A stretch of 22,809 bases of DNA from Sulfurimonas sp. (GTDB lineage: Bacteria > Campylobacterota > Campylobacteria > Campylobacterales > Sulfurimonadaceae), in assembly GCA_027063215.1 (NCBI GenBank), contig JAMOSE010000211.1, forward strand, positions 1 to 22,809, given 5' to 3'. Both the position numbers and the translations under genes were made by a program. The notes below the pieces were generated by a model, which was not told where the DNA came from, did not search any database, and saw nothing but the letters and a program-made list of their open reading frames with translations. Positions within the stretch are counted from its first letter, which is position 1, and each line of letters starts with the position of its first letter. Positions 6,716 to 13,921 of the stretch are shown piece after piece.

Positions 6716-7846
6716 ATGAATCGTAGAGATTTTTTAACAACAGCAACAACAGCTTCTGCAGCTTTGGCACTTGGAGGATGTAATGAAAATAATCGGCAAG
6801 CCATAGACTACTCAAAGCATCCAAAACATCATGAAGCAGAAAAAAGAGTCTATGTAAATAAAAATAAAAAAACAAAGATCAAACTTGCAACCAGCTGGCC
6901 TGCACACTTTCCAATTATGGGTACCGGTGTTGAAAAATTTGCACAAAGAATCAAAGAAATTAGCGGAAACTCTTTGGAAATTAAAATTTATGCGAAAAAT
7001 GTACTCGTCCCTGCCCTTGCTGTTTTTGATGCATGTTCAAGCGGTCAAATCGATGCTTTTCATTCTGGACCCTATTACTGGAAAGGAAAAAATTCTGCTT
7101 TTTCCCTCTTTAGCGGTATTCCTTTTGGTTTTACTGCTGAGGAGGTGAATTCCTGGATGCTTTTTGGCGGAGGACTGGAGCTTTGGCGTAAACAGTATGA
7201 AAGATACAACCTCTATCCGCTTCTAGGAGGCAATACCAATATACAGATGGGAGGATGGTTTCGAAAACCAATTCATTCTTTGGCTGATATGCAAGGACTT
7301 AAAATGCGTATTCCAGGTCTTGGTGGTGAGGTTTTTGCAAAAATGGGAGTTAATCCTGTTTTATTACCAGCAGGAGAGATCTATACATCTCTTGAGCGTG
7401 GTATTATTGATGCAACAGAGTGGGTTGGTCCGGCACTTGATATCAAAATGGGATTTTATAAAGTTGCACCCTACTACTACTCAGGATGGCATGAACCCGG
7501 TTCTGTTTTAGAGTTAACCTTTAACAAACATACATGGGATAAACTCTCTAATGAACATCAGTCAATGATTGAAGTAGCCAGCAGTGAAATGAATGCAAAT
7601 ATGACCTATGAATTTCATGCAAAAAATATACAAGCTTTACAAAAATTACAATCTTTAGATATTAAACTGGCTCAATTTCCAGATGATGTAACAGAAGCAG
7701 GGAAAAAAGCCTTACAAGAAGTTATTGAAAAACTTAGCAAAGAAAATAGTGATTTTCAAACAGTATATCATTCTATTCATACCTATTTAGCACTCTCAAA
7801 AGAGTGGAGTGATACAAGTCTTGGATATTTTTTAAATGCTCGATAG
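6716..7846 (+). CDS. TRAP-transporter substrate-binding lipoprotein, DctP/TakP-like, Tat-exported
   Basis: This 376-aa protein is a periplasmic solute-binding subunit of a TRAP transporter. The N-terminus NRRDFL (2-7) is a twin-arginine signal and LGGC (19-22) a lipobox, so it is probably exported folded by Tat and lipid-anchored at C22. Family blocks are KIKLATSWP (54-62), GGWFRKPI and GLKMRIPG (194-201), and DATEWVGP (232-239) followed by YYYSGWHEPGS. These last blocks resemble the TakP / lactate-binding branch, in which the Glu-Trp pair lies at a metal and carboxylate site, so the ligand may be a 2-oxo or hydroxy acid. No DctQ or DctM membrane partner is in view, so this gene is an orphan here. 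Confidence 0.88.
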   Translation: MNRRDFLTTATTASAALALGGCNENNRQAIDYSKHPKHHEAEKRVYVNKNKKTKIKLATSWPAHFPIMGTGVEKFAQRIKEISGNSLEIKIYAKNVLVPALAVFDACSSGQIDAFHSGPYYWKGKNSAFSLFSGIPFGFTAEEVNSWMLFGGGLELWRKQYERYNLYPLLGGNTNIQMGGWFRKPIHSLADMQGLKMRIPGLGGEVFAKMGVNPVLLPAGEIYTSLERGIIDATEWVGPALDIKMGFYKVAPYYYSGWHEPGSVLELTFNKHTWDKLSNEHQSMIEVASSEMNANMTYEFHAKNIQALQKLQSLDIKLAQFPDDVTEAGKKALQEVIEKLSKENSDFQTVYHSIHTYLALSKEWSDTSLGYFLNAR

Positions 7847-7876
7847 GTACTTATTACTCACAAAGGAGTTAATTTC

Positions 7877-9118
7877 ATGCGAATAGTTTTTTTTATCTTT
7901 TTTCTTACACAAGAGTTTTTGTTAGCCTCTTTTTCAGGAACTCTTCTGGATATGCATACATCCAAACCTATATATAATGCTCTAATCAGTGATTCAAAAC
8001 ACGATGTCCGAAGTGATAAAAATGGTTCTTTTACTATTCAATCAAAAGAAAAGCGCTATCATATAAAAGCATATGGATATCGTCCTTTTGCATTCAATGC
8101 TGATTGTAACAACTCTACTTTTTATCTAGAACCGATCAAAGTAAAAGCACTCTACCTTACTTTTTGGGGTGCAAGTAACAGTTCAAAAACCCTTAAAAAA
8201 ATTCTAAAGCTTATTGAGACTACAGAGGCGAATGCAGTTGTTGTTGATGTAAAGAATGAATATGGATCAACGCAATTTAAAACAGGCTTTCAAGAAGCCA
8301 ATCATTATGGAGCACATAAACAAAGAACAAATAGAAATATCAAAAAATTTATAAAGATACTCAAAGAGAAAAATATCTATACAATTGCCAGAATTGTTAC
8401 TTTTAAAGATGAACTGCAAGCTTCACACAATCATCATTATGCCATTAAAAAAGATGATGCAAATCAGTTCATCTGGAGAAATCATGATAATATGGCCTGG
8501 GTTGATCCTTTTGACAAACGTGCACATCATTATGCCATATCAATTGCTGAGGAGGCTGCAAAAGTCGGCTATGACGAGATTAACTTTGATTATATTCGCT
8601 TTCCTGCAAAAAAAGGGCTGCTTTTTTCAAAAAAGAGTACTCAAAAAAGTCGTATAAAAGCGATAGAAAACTTTTTGGATAAGGCTAAAAAAAGATTACG
8701 AAAGTATGGTGTTTTTATCTCTGTTGACACCTATGGCAATATCTGCTGGGCAAAAGATGACAATGGTATAGGTCAGACTGTAAAATCATTGGCCGCTCAT
8801 GCAGATTATCTTGCGCCTATGCTCTATCCTTCAGGATTTTCCAGTGGATCATTTCACTTTAAGCATCCATCACAACACCCTTATGCAGTAATATATAGAA
8901 GTATTAAACATATTCAAAATCTAATACCAAGCAATCGGGTAAGACCTTGGTTGCAATATTTCAGAGATTATACACGCCCTAAAAAAATATATGGTCGTCC
9001 AGAAATTCAAGCACAGATTAAAGCAACAGAGGATGTTGGAACCAATGGGTGGATGATGTGGTCACCTTCAAGTAAATACAGTTTTGTCTATCTAGCCAAG
9101 GATCCTACTGCTTTTTAA
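7877..9118 (+). CDS. Putative glycoside hydrolase, DUF4015 family, exported
   Basis: This 413-aa protein has a Sec signal peptide (hydrophobic 3-17, cleavage near LLA-S). A short carboxypeptidase-regulatory-like beta domain follows (about 19-88; GTLLDMHTSKPIYNALI, then DKNGSFTI). A TIM-barrel domain of the DUF4015 / GHL type fills the rest. Barrel strands are visible as AVVVDVKNEYG (120-130), IYTIARIVTFKD (167-178), EINFDYIRFP (234-243) and the closing GTNGWMMWSPSS. Acidic residues E234 and D238 in the fourth strand are the likely catalytic candidates, by position. Substrate unknown; a cell-envelope or extracellular polysaccharide is plausible. AAAGGAG lies 9 nt before the ATG. Its last 27 bases overlap the convergent ygjP-like gene. 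Confidence 0.8.
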   Translation: MRIVFFIFFLTQEFLLASFSGTLLDMHTSKPIYNALISDSKHDVRSDKNGSFTIQSKEKRYHIKAYGYRPFAFNADCNNSTFYLEPIKVKALYLTFWGASNSSKTLKKILKLIETTEANAVVVDVKNEYGSTQFKTGFQEANHYGAHKQRTNRNIKKFIKILKEKNIYTIARIVTFKDELQASHNHHYAIKKDDANQFIWRNHDNMAWVDPFDKRAHHYAISIAEEAAKVGYDEINFDYIRFPAKKGLLFSKKSTQKSRIKAIENFLDKAKKRLRKYGVFISVDTYGNICWAKDDNGIGQTVKSLAAHADYLAPMLYPSGFSSGSFHFKHPSQHPYAVIYRSIKHIQNLIPSNRVRPWLQYFRDYTRPKKIYGRPEIQAQIKATEDVGTNGWMMWSPSSKYSFVYLAKDPTAF

Positions 9119-9760
9119 CTCTTTTCTGATAAGTTTTGAATTGGGTAAGTAGGATTCAACCAGATTGTGAAATGCTTTTGAGTGATTCATATGTACGAGA
9201 TGTGCAAGTTCATGAATTACAACATAAGAGATCTGCTCTTTTGGTAACTTCATAAGTTCAGAGTTAAATGTAATGACTCTTTTTGAAGAGCAACTGCCCC
9301 ACCTGCTTTTCATTTTACGAAATTTCAGTTCACTGAAATCAAGATTCATAATTACTGCATACTTTTTAACCTCTTTACTAAGGTAAACCTTTGCAAGTTC
9401 TTTGTAAAAGGCATCATAGGCTTTTAAGATTTTTTGTTGATCAGGATTTTTTAAACGCTGCAGTTTGTCTCTTAGCAGTGTCGCTTCACTGCTGTCTATA
9501 GAGTAGATCTCTCCAAAAAGCAACACTTCATCCTCAAGATTTATAACTTTTTTTGGACGTTGTCTGTTTTTTTCAAGCTGTTTTTCTATCCAGCTTTTTT
9601 TCTCATTCAAAAGAGAATCTATAAAACTTTGAGATTTGTAAGGTGTTTTTACAGAGATCTTATTATCCGCATCTATACGAATATAACTGTTTTTTAGACG
9701 TGGGTTACAAAGTATTTCTACTTCATAGCCCTCAAAAACTCTCTTACTCGACGTAGTCAA
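9092..9760 (-). CDS. YgjP-type (SprT-like) zinc metalloprotease family protein, DUF45
   Basis: This 222-aa protein carries the zinc-peptidase motif HELAH (183-187) with the third ligand at H193, followed by SKAFH. The diagnostic YgjP/DUF45 block is FRKMKSRWGSCSSK, just upstream. The N-terminal half is charged and helical. Members are annotated as M48-like metal-dependent hydrolases; the E. coli homologue has been reported as a UTP pyrophosphatase, so the true substrate is unsettled. Its start overlaps the end of queC by 17 bases, implying co-translation. Its 3' end overlaps the convergent glycoside hydrolase gene by 27 bases. Confidence 0.85.
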   Translation of the reverse strand: MTTSSKRVFEGYEVEILCNPRLKNSYIRIDADNKISVKTPYKSQSFIDSLLNEKKSWIEKQLEKNRQRPKKVINLEDEVLLFGEIYSIDSSEATLLRDKLQRLKNPDQQKILKAYDAFYKELAKVYLSKEVKKYAVIMNLDFSELKFRKMKSRWGSCSSKRVITFNSELMKLPKEQISYVVIHELAHLVHMNHSKAFHNLVESYLPNSKLIRKELKSSRILG

Positions 9761-10424
9761 TAGGATCTTCTATACCGGCTACTTTAAAGCCGTTAAGTCG
9801 CAGTCTGCAACTATCACATACACCACATGCCTCCTCTTCGTTTTTATAACAGCTCCATGTACGATCCAAAGGAACATTACGCTTCAGTGCTTCAGCAACG
9901 ATTTGCGATTTTTTCAGATGTACCAGAGGCATTTTTATCTCTATTTTAGTTTCATCCTTTGTTCCAAGGTTAATCGCACGCTGCATTGCTGCAATATAAG
10001 CTTCTGTACAGTCTGGATATCCGCTGCTGTCTTCTTCAACAACACCTATGGTAATACATTGGGCACCCTCTTTTTCTGCAATAGCCGCTGCCATAGATAA
10101 AAAGATACCGTTTCTAAAAGGAACATAAGTTACAGGCACCCCCTCTTCTATGCCATCTGTGGGAACTTCTATATTTGTATCTGTCAATGCGGAAGCACCA
10201 AGCTGTTTAAAAAAATCCAAATCAAGAATATACTCTTGTGTAACATCAAGCGCTTGCGTAATTGCTTTAAAACACTCTAGCTCTTTCTTTTGTGTTCTTT
10301 GATCATAGTTAAAATGCACAGCTATTATTGCATAACCCTCTTGTTTCATCATATATGCAGCAAGTGTAGAGTCCATACCACCACTCATAATACATACCGC
10401 TTTTTTTCTGTTTATTGCTTTCAT
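9744..10424 (-). CDS. queC: 7-cyano-7-deazaguanine synthase QueC
   Basis: QueC uses ATP and ammonia to convert 7-carboxy-7-deazaguanine to preQ0 in queuosine tRNA-modification synthesis. The PP-loop SGGMDS is at 14-19. The family block YVPFRNGIFLSMAAAIAE is in the centre. The zinc-binding cysteines are C192, C200, C203 and C206 (CGVCDSC). The length of 226 aa is typical. No ribosome-binding site precedes the ATG. Instead a TAAAAT box ends 6 bases before it, so the mRNA may be leaderless. An inverted repeat spans the start. It is followed by the ygjP-like gene, with a 17-base overlap. Confidence 0.94.
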   Translation of the reverse strand: MKAINRKKAVCIMSGGMDSTLAAYMMKQEGYAIIAVHFNYDQRTQKKELECFKAITQALDVTQEYILDLDFFKQLGASALTDTNIEVPTDGIEEGVPVTYVPFRNGIFLSMAAAIAEKEGAQCITIGVVEEDSSGYPDCTEAYIAAMQRAINLGTKDETKIEIKMPLVHLKKSQIVAEALKRNVPLDRTWSCYKNEEEACGVCDSCRLRLNGFKVAGIEDPIDYVE

Positions 10425-10440
10425 GGTATGATTTTACCAT
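10423..10440 (-). promoter_or_regulatory. queC promoter with inverted repeat over the start codon
   Basis: On the - strand, TAAAAT occupies 10436-10431 and the ATG begins at 10424. The predicted transcription start falls at or within a base or two of the ATG. ATGGTA (10423-10428) and TACCAT (10435-10440) form a perfect 6-bp inverted repeat with a 6-base spacer enclosing the -10 box. This could be an operator, or simply chance in a short palindrome. No preQ1-riboswitch-like pseudoknot sequence is seen. Confidence 0.4.
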
Positions 10441-10481
10441 ATCTAGATTATTTTTTAATCTTTTTTAAATAAATATTGTCT

Positions 10482-10492
10482 TACAATATACT
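10482..10492 (+). promoter_or_regulatory. -10 region for the yjfB-like gene
   Basis: Two overlapping candidate boxes, TACAAT (10482-10487) and TATACT (10487-10492), follow a T-rich tract. They lie 24-29 bases before the ATG. No FliA (CGATAT-type) or sigma-54 (GG-N10-GC) element was seen, so housekeeping transcription is the simplest reading. Confidence 0.45.
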
Positions 10493-10516
10493 ACTTATTA
10501 AGAAAAAGGATACATT

Positions 10517-10717
10517 ATGCAGATTTCATCAAGCACAGATGCAGTAATGGCAAACAGCTCACAATCATCTGATACAACAACAACGAGTGCTCTTAAAAAA
10601 GCGATGCAAGTTCAAGAACAACAGGTATCACAAGTTTTAGAAGATGCACAAAAACAGTCACAACAGATGACAGCACAAAAAACAGGAATGGGTGGTAGTC
10701 TTAATATTACTGCATAA
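10517..10717 (+). CDS. Small YjfB-family putative motility protein
   Basis: The 66-aa product has a Ser/Thr/Gln-rich low-complexity N-terminus (MQISSSTDAVM), a short helix ALKKAMQVQEQQVSQVLE (25-42) and the end GGSLNITA. The pattern of an M-x-I-S/A start, an LKKAM-x-x-Q helix and a G-x-x-L-x-I-x-A C-terminus matches the YjfB putative-motility family, whose molecular role is not established. It has no signal peptide or membrane segment. AAGGA lies 6 nt before the ATG. It is a single gene with its own promoter and a hairpin just after the stop. No flagellar gene is nearby. Confidence 0.7.
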   Translation: MQISSSTDAVMANSSQSSDTTTTSALKKAMQVQEQQVSQVLEDAQKQSQQMTAQKTGMGGSLNITA

Positions 10718-10721
10718 TTTT

Positions 10722-10749
10722 GTAACAGATAGTTTTTTCTATCTGCTAC
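10722..10749 (+). terminator. Stem-loop after the yjfB-like gene
   Basis: GTAACAGATAG pairs with CTATCTGCTAC around a T6 loop: 10 of 11 pairs, starting 5 bases past the stop codon. No U-tract follows on either strand. It may act as a transcript 3'-end stabiliser or a non-canonical terminator. It is too far upstream to be part of the ybeY leader if that mRNA is leaderless. Confidence 0.5.
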
Positions 10750-10772
10750 AGAAAAACTAAGCCCTCCTTTGT

Positions 10773-10778
10773 TATACT
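10773..10778 (+). promoter_or_regulatory. -10 box for ybeY, likely leaderless start
   Basis: TATACT ends 7 bases before the ybeY ATG, so transcription would begin at or next to the start codon. The bases between hold no Shine-Dalgarno sequence. Confidence 0.5.
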
Positions 10779-10785
10779 TCCACTT

Positions 10786-11205
10786 ATGATTGATATAGAC
10801 AACCAAACAACATACACAATTAATGAAAAGTTTTTAGATTCTATTGTTTGTTCTTTAAGCCACAAAGATATAGAGCTTATAGTAACATCCAATGAAGCTA
10901 TTCAAGAGATCAATAAAGCATACAGAGGGATTGACAAAGCCACAGATGTATTAAGTTTTCCCTATGAAGATATGCCAATGGCGCCTCTTGGCAGTATAGT
11001 AATCTCAATAGATTATGTAAAGCAAAAAGCAGATGAATTTGGACACAGTTGTGATGATGAGTTTGCCTTGATGTTTATTCATGGATTACTCCATCTTTTG
11101 GGCTATGATCATGAGTGTGATAATGGAGAGATGCGGCAAAAAGAGAAGGCGCTCATAGAAGCATTCTCATTACCAAAGAGTTTAATTGTAAGGACAGAAG
11201 GTTAG
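10786..11205 (+). CDS. ybeY: Endoribonuclease / rRNA maturation factor YbeY
   Basis: YbeY is a zinc-dependent single-strand endoribonuclease needed for 16S rRNA 3'-end maturation and ribosome quality control. The zinc motif H99-G-x-x-H103-x5-H109 (HGLLHLLGYDH) is intact and followed by a late conserved methionine (EMRQKEKAL). The block ATDVLSFPYE (52-61) is also characteristic. The length of 139 aa is normal. No Shine-Dalgarno is seen. A -10 box lies immediately upstream, so a leaderless mRNA is inferred. The exchanger gene begins one base after its stop. Confidence 0.94.
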   Translation: MIDIDNQTTYTINEKFLDSIVCSLSHKDIELIVTSNEAIQEINKAYRGIDKATDVLSFPYEDMPMAPLGSIVISIDYVKQKADEFGHSCDDEFALMFIHGLLHLLGYDHECDNGEMRQKEKALIEAFSLPKSLIVRTEG

Positions 11206-11206
11206 T

Positions 11207-12133
11207 ATGGATTATATAGTATTTTTAGTTGCAATGGCAGCTCTTATTTATGGAGCAGATTTTATTATAAAAGAGAGTGAGCGAATTGCTCTGCATTTTA
11301 ATATTTCACATTTTGTTATTGGTGCAACACTGATTGCATTTGGAACAAGTCTTCCGGAGATGGCAGCTTCTATGGTTGCTTCCTATCATGGTAAAAGTGA
11401 TATGGCAATTGCCAATGTTGTCGGAAGTGTTGTTTTTAATATTACTTTGGTTTTAGGTATTGTATTTATGATCGCAAAATCAATGAATCCGGAGCGGGAT
11501 CTCTTCTTTAAAGACAGTGCATGGGTTATTGTTCCTGTTGTCATTTTTTATATAATGATTCAAGATGGTGAAATCAGTAGATTTGACGGGATTTTATTTC
11601 TTTTAATGATGGTTTCATATTTAATGTTTCTCTTTTCAAGTTCTAAAGATGATCTCGAAGGCGAGATCGATGAAGAACTCCAAAAAGAGAAGTTTTTATG
11701 GGGAAGAACGATACTTTTCTTGTCTATCGGTTTTTTACTTACTATCGGTGGTGCAAATTTTGTGGTAGAGAGTGGAACAAGTATTGCCCGCAGTTTACAT
11801 GTAAGTGAATGGATAATTGGTCTTTTCTTAATCTCTCTTGGAACATCACTTCCAGAACTCGTAGTCTCCCTTGTAGCCGTTAAAAAAGGCAATGCAGAGA
11901 TGAGTATAGGAAATATCATTGGTTCAAATGTTGCAAATTTTTCAATGGTTTTAGGTGGGGCTTCACTGATAAATCCACTCAGTATCAATCTTGATGCAAC
12001 AAATTATGATATCTTAATTATGGCATCAGCTTCTCTTGCACTGCTTTTTATTCTTGCGAATAAAATTTATAATAAAGCCGGCGGTATTTTTCTACTCACT
12101 ATTTTAGCACTTTTTATAGCACACTCTTTTTAA
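11207..12133 (+). CDS. Na+/Ca2+ exchanger family protein (CaCA, YrbG-like)
   Basis: This 308-aa inner-membrane antiporter of the calcium/cation family exchanges Ca2+ (or K+) for Na+ or H+. It has about ten hydrophobic segments and the two inverted alpha repeats. Alpha-1 reads GATLIAFGTSLPEMAAS with NVVGSVVFN. Alpha-2 reads GLFLISLGTSLPELVVS with NIIGSNVANFS. The paired acidic residues in GTSLPE are the cation ligands. An acidic loop (EGEIDEELQKEK) separates the halves. AGAAGG lies 5 nt before the ATG, inside the end of ybeY. Its stop abuts the stop of the convergent mrdA with no gap. Confidence 0.93.
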   Translation: MDYIVFLVAMAALIYGADFIIKESERIALHFNISHFVIGATLIAFGTSLPEMAASMVASYHGKSDMAIANVVGSVVFNITLVLGIVFMIAKSMNPERDLFFKDSAWVIVPVVIFYIMIQDGEISRFDGILFLLMMVSYLMFLFSSSKDDLEGEIDEELQKEKFLWGRTILFLSIGFLLTIGGANFVVESGTSIARSLHVSEWIIGLFLISLGTSLPELVVSLVAVKKGNAEMSIGNIIGSNVANFSMVLGGASLINPLSINLDATNYDILIMASASLALLFILANKIYNKAGGIFLLTILALFIAHSF

Positions 12134-13921
12134 CTACTTCTTTGTTATATAACCAAGCTCTAAGAGCTTGTTATATATCTTCGATACAATCTCTCCTGCT
12201 GCATGACCACCATGACCACCATGTTCTATCATAACTGTTACAATATACTGAGGATTTTTTGCAGGACCGTAAGTTGTAAACCATGCATGAGAACGGTTGT
12301 AATAAGAGAGTTCATGCTCTAGTTTTCGTTTCTTTATATCCTGTTTGATTCCAATCACCTGTGCCGTACCTGTTTTGCCTGCTATTTTTATTTTAGAATG
12401 AACAAAATGTGTTGCTGTACCATGGGGTGAATTACACACTTCAATCATTGCTTTTCTTATAATTGGAAGCTTCTCTTTTTCTTTATCTGTTAGTACATCT
12501 TGATATTTCGGATCATAAGACTTGCCACCTATATCTTTTATAAAATGTGGTGTAACAAGCTTTCCTGTTGCTATGAGTGCTGTTTCTCTTGCTATTTGTA
12601 AAGGAGTTGTAAGAAAATCTCCCTGTCCTATAGACATATTAGCAGTCTCTCCAATATTCCATGCCCGATGATATTTTTGCAGTTTCCATGTACGTGATGG
12701 TACCACACCTATAAACTCATTTGGTAGATCGATCCCCGTTTTTTTCCCAAAACCATAACGCTTTAATCCTTTACTCATTGCCTCATTACCTAAAACAAGA
12801 CTTCCTTTATAGAAGTAATCATCACAACTTTCCCGTATAGCTTTTACAATATTTGTATGATGATGTCCTTGTTTTTTCCAGCATCGAAAGGTTCTGTTTG
12901 ATATACGTAAATTTGATTTACAATTCACACTCCAATCTTCATTCAGTTTTGTTGTAATATACAGAAGTCCCAGTAATGGCTTGATGGAAGAACCCGGAGG
13001 ATAAAGACCATGAATCAGTTTGTTTGTAAAAGGATGATCCAAACTTGATGCTAGATCATTGTACATTTTATAACTCATACCAGATACAAAAATATTCAGA
13101 TCATAATTTGGAAAACTGCCTGCTGCTACAATCGAACCATCCGTTTTCATAACAACAAAAGCACCAACCTTTCCCTCAAAAAGTGATGTTATATATTTTT
13201 GCAACTCTATATCCATGGTTAAAGTAAGTTTTCTATCTTCTAACGGTAAAATATAGGAGAGTTCAGCTATCTCTTGATTACTTGCATTTACTTGAATTTC
13301 ACGCTCACCTGGTACACCTTGCAAATATTTATTATAATATTTTTCTAAACCTGTTTTTCCTGTGTTTCCTATCAGTTCAAGTACAGGATCATTATCTACA
13401 TCTTTTTGATTTGCACGAGCAACATACCCTATCATATGTGCAGCAATATTTTTATAGGGATAGTATCTTTTTGGTGCTGATACTATTTTTATATTTTCTT
13501 TTAAATTTAAAATTGAATATACTGGCATCATTTTATTATAAGGGATGAAACCAACAACATCTATAAAATTATGATTATATAAAGAATCTTTTTTATTATA
13601 ATTTTTTACAATTTTATCTCTGTCTAAAGAAGGAAGAAGCTTTATAATAAGATCAATAGTTTCATTAAATTTTTTTATATTTTTTTTAGAACATAAATGG
13701 GGTGCCAGTTGAATTTTAAATCCTAGTTTATTAATAGCAACAGGTCTGTTTTTTCTATCTAAAATCTCACCTCTTACAGGAGCAATTTTTTCATGCTTGA
13801 TTGTATTTTCTAAAGAGAGCTTTTCATAATAGTTATTTGATTCAATCGCTAAAAAAAAGACTCGCACAATGAGTGCTAACCAGATAGAGCTAAAAAAGAA
13901 AATAATAAATTTTACTTTCAT
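12134..13921 (-). CDS. mrdA: Penicillin-binding protein 2 (peptidoglycan transpeptidase)
   Basis: PBP2 crosslinks peptidoglycan during elongation of rod-shaped cells, together with RodA and MreCD. It has one N-terminal membrane anchor (about 5-25). A dimerisation/pedestal region follows (APVRGEILDRKNRPVAIN at 47-64). The transpeptidase domain has SxxK at S311-K314, SxD at S365-D367 and KTG at 516-518. The length of 595 aa is usual. The region just after KTG is His/Gly-rich near residue 567-573 (HGGHGGH), from a 9-bp tandem repeat in the DNA. Its start overlaps the MreD-like gene by 4 bp, the usual mreD-mrdA order. Confidence 0.95.
   Translation of the reverse strand: MKVKFIIFFFSSIWLALIVRVFFLAIESNNYYEKLSLENTIKHEKIAPVRGEILDRKNRPVAINKLGFKIQLAPHLCSKKNIKKFNETIDLIIKLLPSLDRDKIVKNYNKKDSLYNHNFIDVVGFIPYNKMMPVYSILNLKENIKIVSAPKRYYPYKNIAAHMIGYVARANQKDVDNDPVLELIGNTGKTGLEKYYNKYLQGVPGEREIQVNASNQEIAELSYILPLEDRKLTLTMDIELQKYITSLFEGKVGAFVVMKTDGSIVAAGSFPNYDLNIFVSGMSYKMYNDLASSLDHPFTNKLIHGLYPPGSSIKPLLGLLYITTKLNEDWSVNCKSNLRISNRTFRCWKKQGHHHTNIVKAIRESCDDYFYKGSLVLGNEAMSKGLKRYGFGKKTGIDLPNEFIGVVPSRTWKLQKYHRAWNIGETANMSIGQGDFLTTPLQIARETALIATGKLVTPHFIKDIGGKSYDPKYQDVLTDKEKEKLPIIRKAMIEVCNSPHGTATHFVHSKIKIAGKTGTAQVIGIKQDIKKRKLEHELSYYNRSHAWFTTYGPAKNPQYIVTVMIEHGGHGGHAAGEIVSKIYNKLLELGYITKK
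12146..12177. terminator. Long stem-loop between convergent operons, inside the mrdA 3' end
   Basis: TATATAAC-C-AAGCTC pairs with GAGCTTG-TTATATA around a TAA loop. This gives 14 pairs with one bulged C, the strongest hairpin seen in the window. It lies 13 bases past the exchanger stop and within the last codons of mrdA, where ybeY-exchanger and the mltD-mrdA run collide. Neither side has a U-tract, so a bidirectional terminator or mRNA end-protection element is inferred. Confidence 0.5.

Noticed and set aside
9100..9157. 10-bp inverted repeat GGATCCTACT / AGTAGGATTC between the convergent hydrolase and metalloprotease genes, considered as a terminator.
   Set aside because: The 38-base loop is too long for an efficient terminator and there is no U-tract; one pair is a wobble.
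10425..10516. preQ1 riboswitch before queC, or a flagellar sigma (FliA, sigma-54) promoter before the yjfB-like gene.
   Set aside because: The queC leader is too short or absent and no aptamer-like sequence was found; no CGATAT or GG-N10-GC promoter elements occur.
11560..11988. 142-codon open frame on the - strand inside the exchanger gene.
   Set aside because: It lies fully opposite a clear membrane protein gene, has no ribosome site or recognisable product, and its composition reflects the complement of hydrophobic codons.
12200..12225. Short tandem repeat CATGACCAC (about 2.5 copies) considered as a phase-variable tract.
   Set aside because: The 9-bp unit keeps the mrdA frame and encodes the His/Gly-rich HGGHGGH stretch, so copy changes would not switch the gene off.
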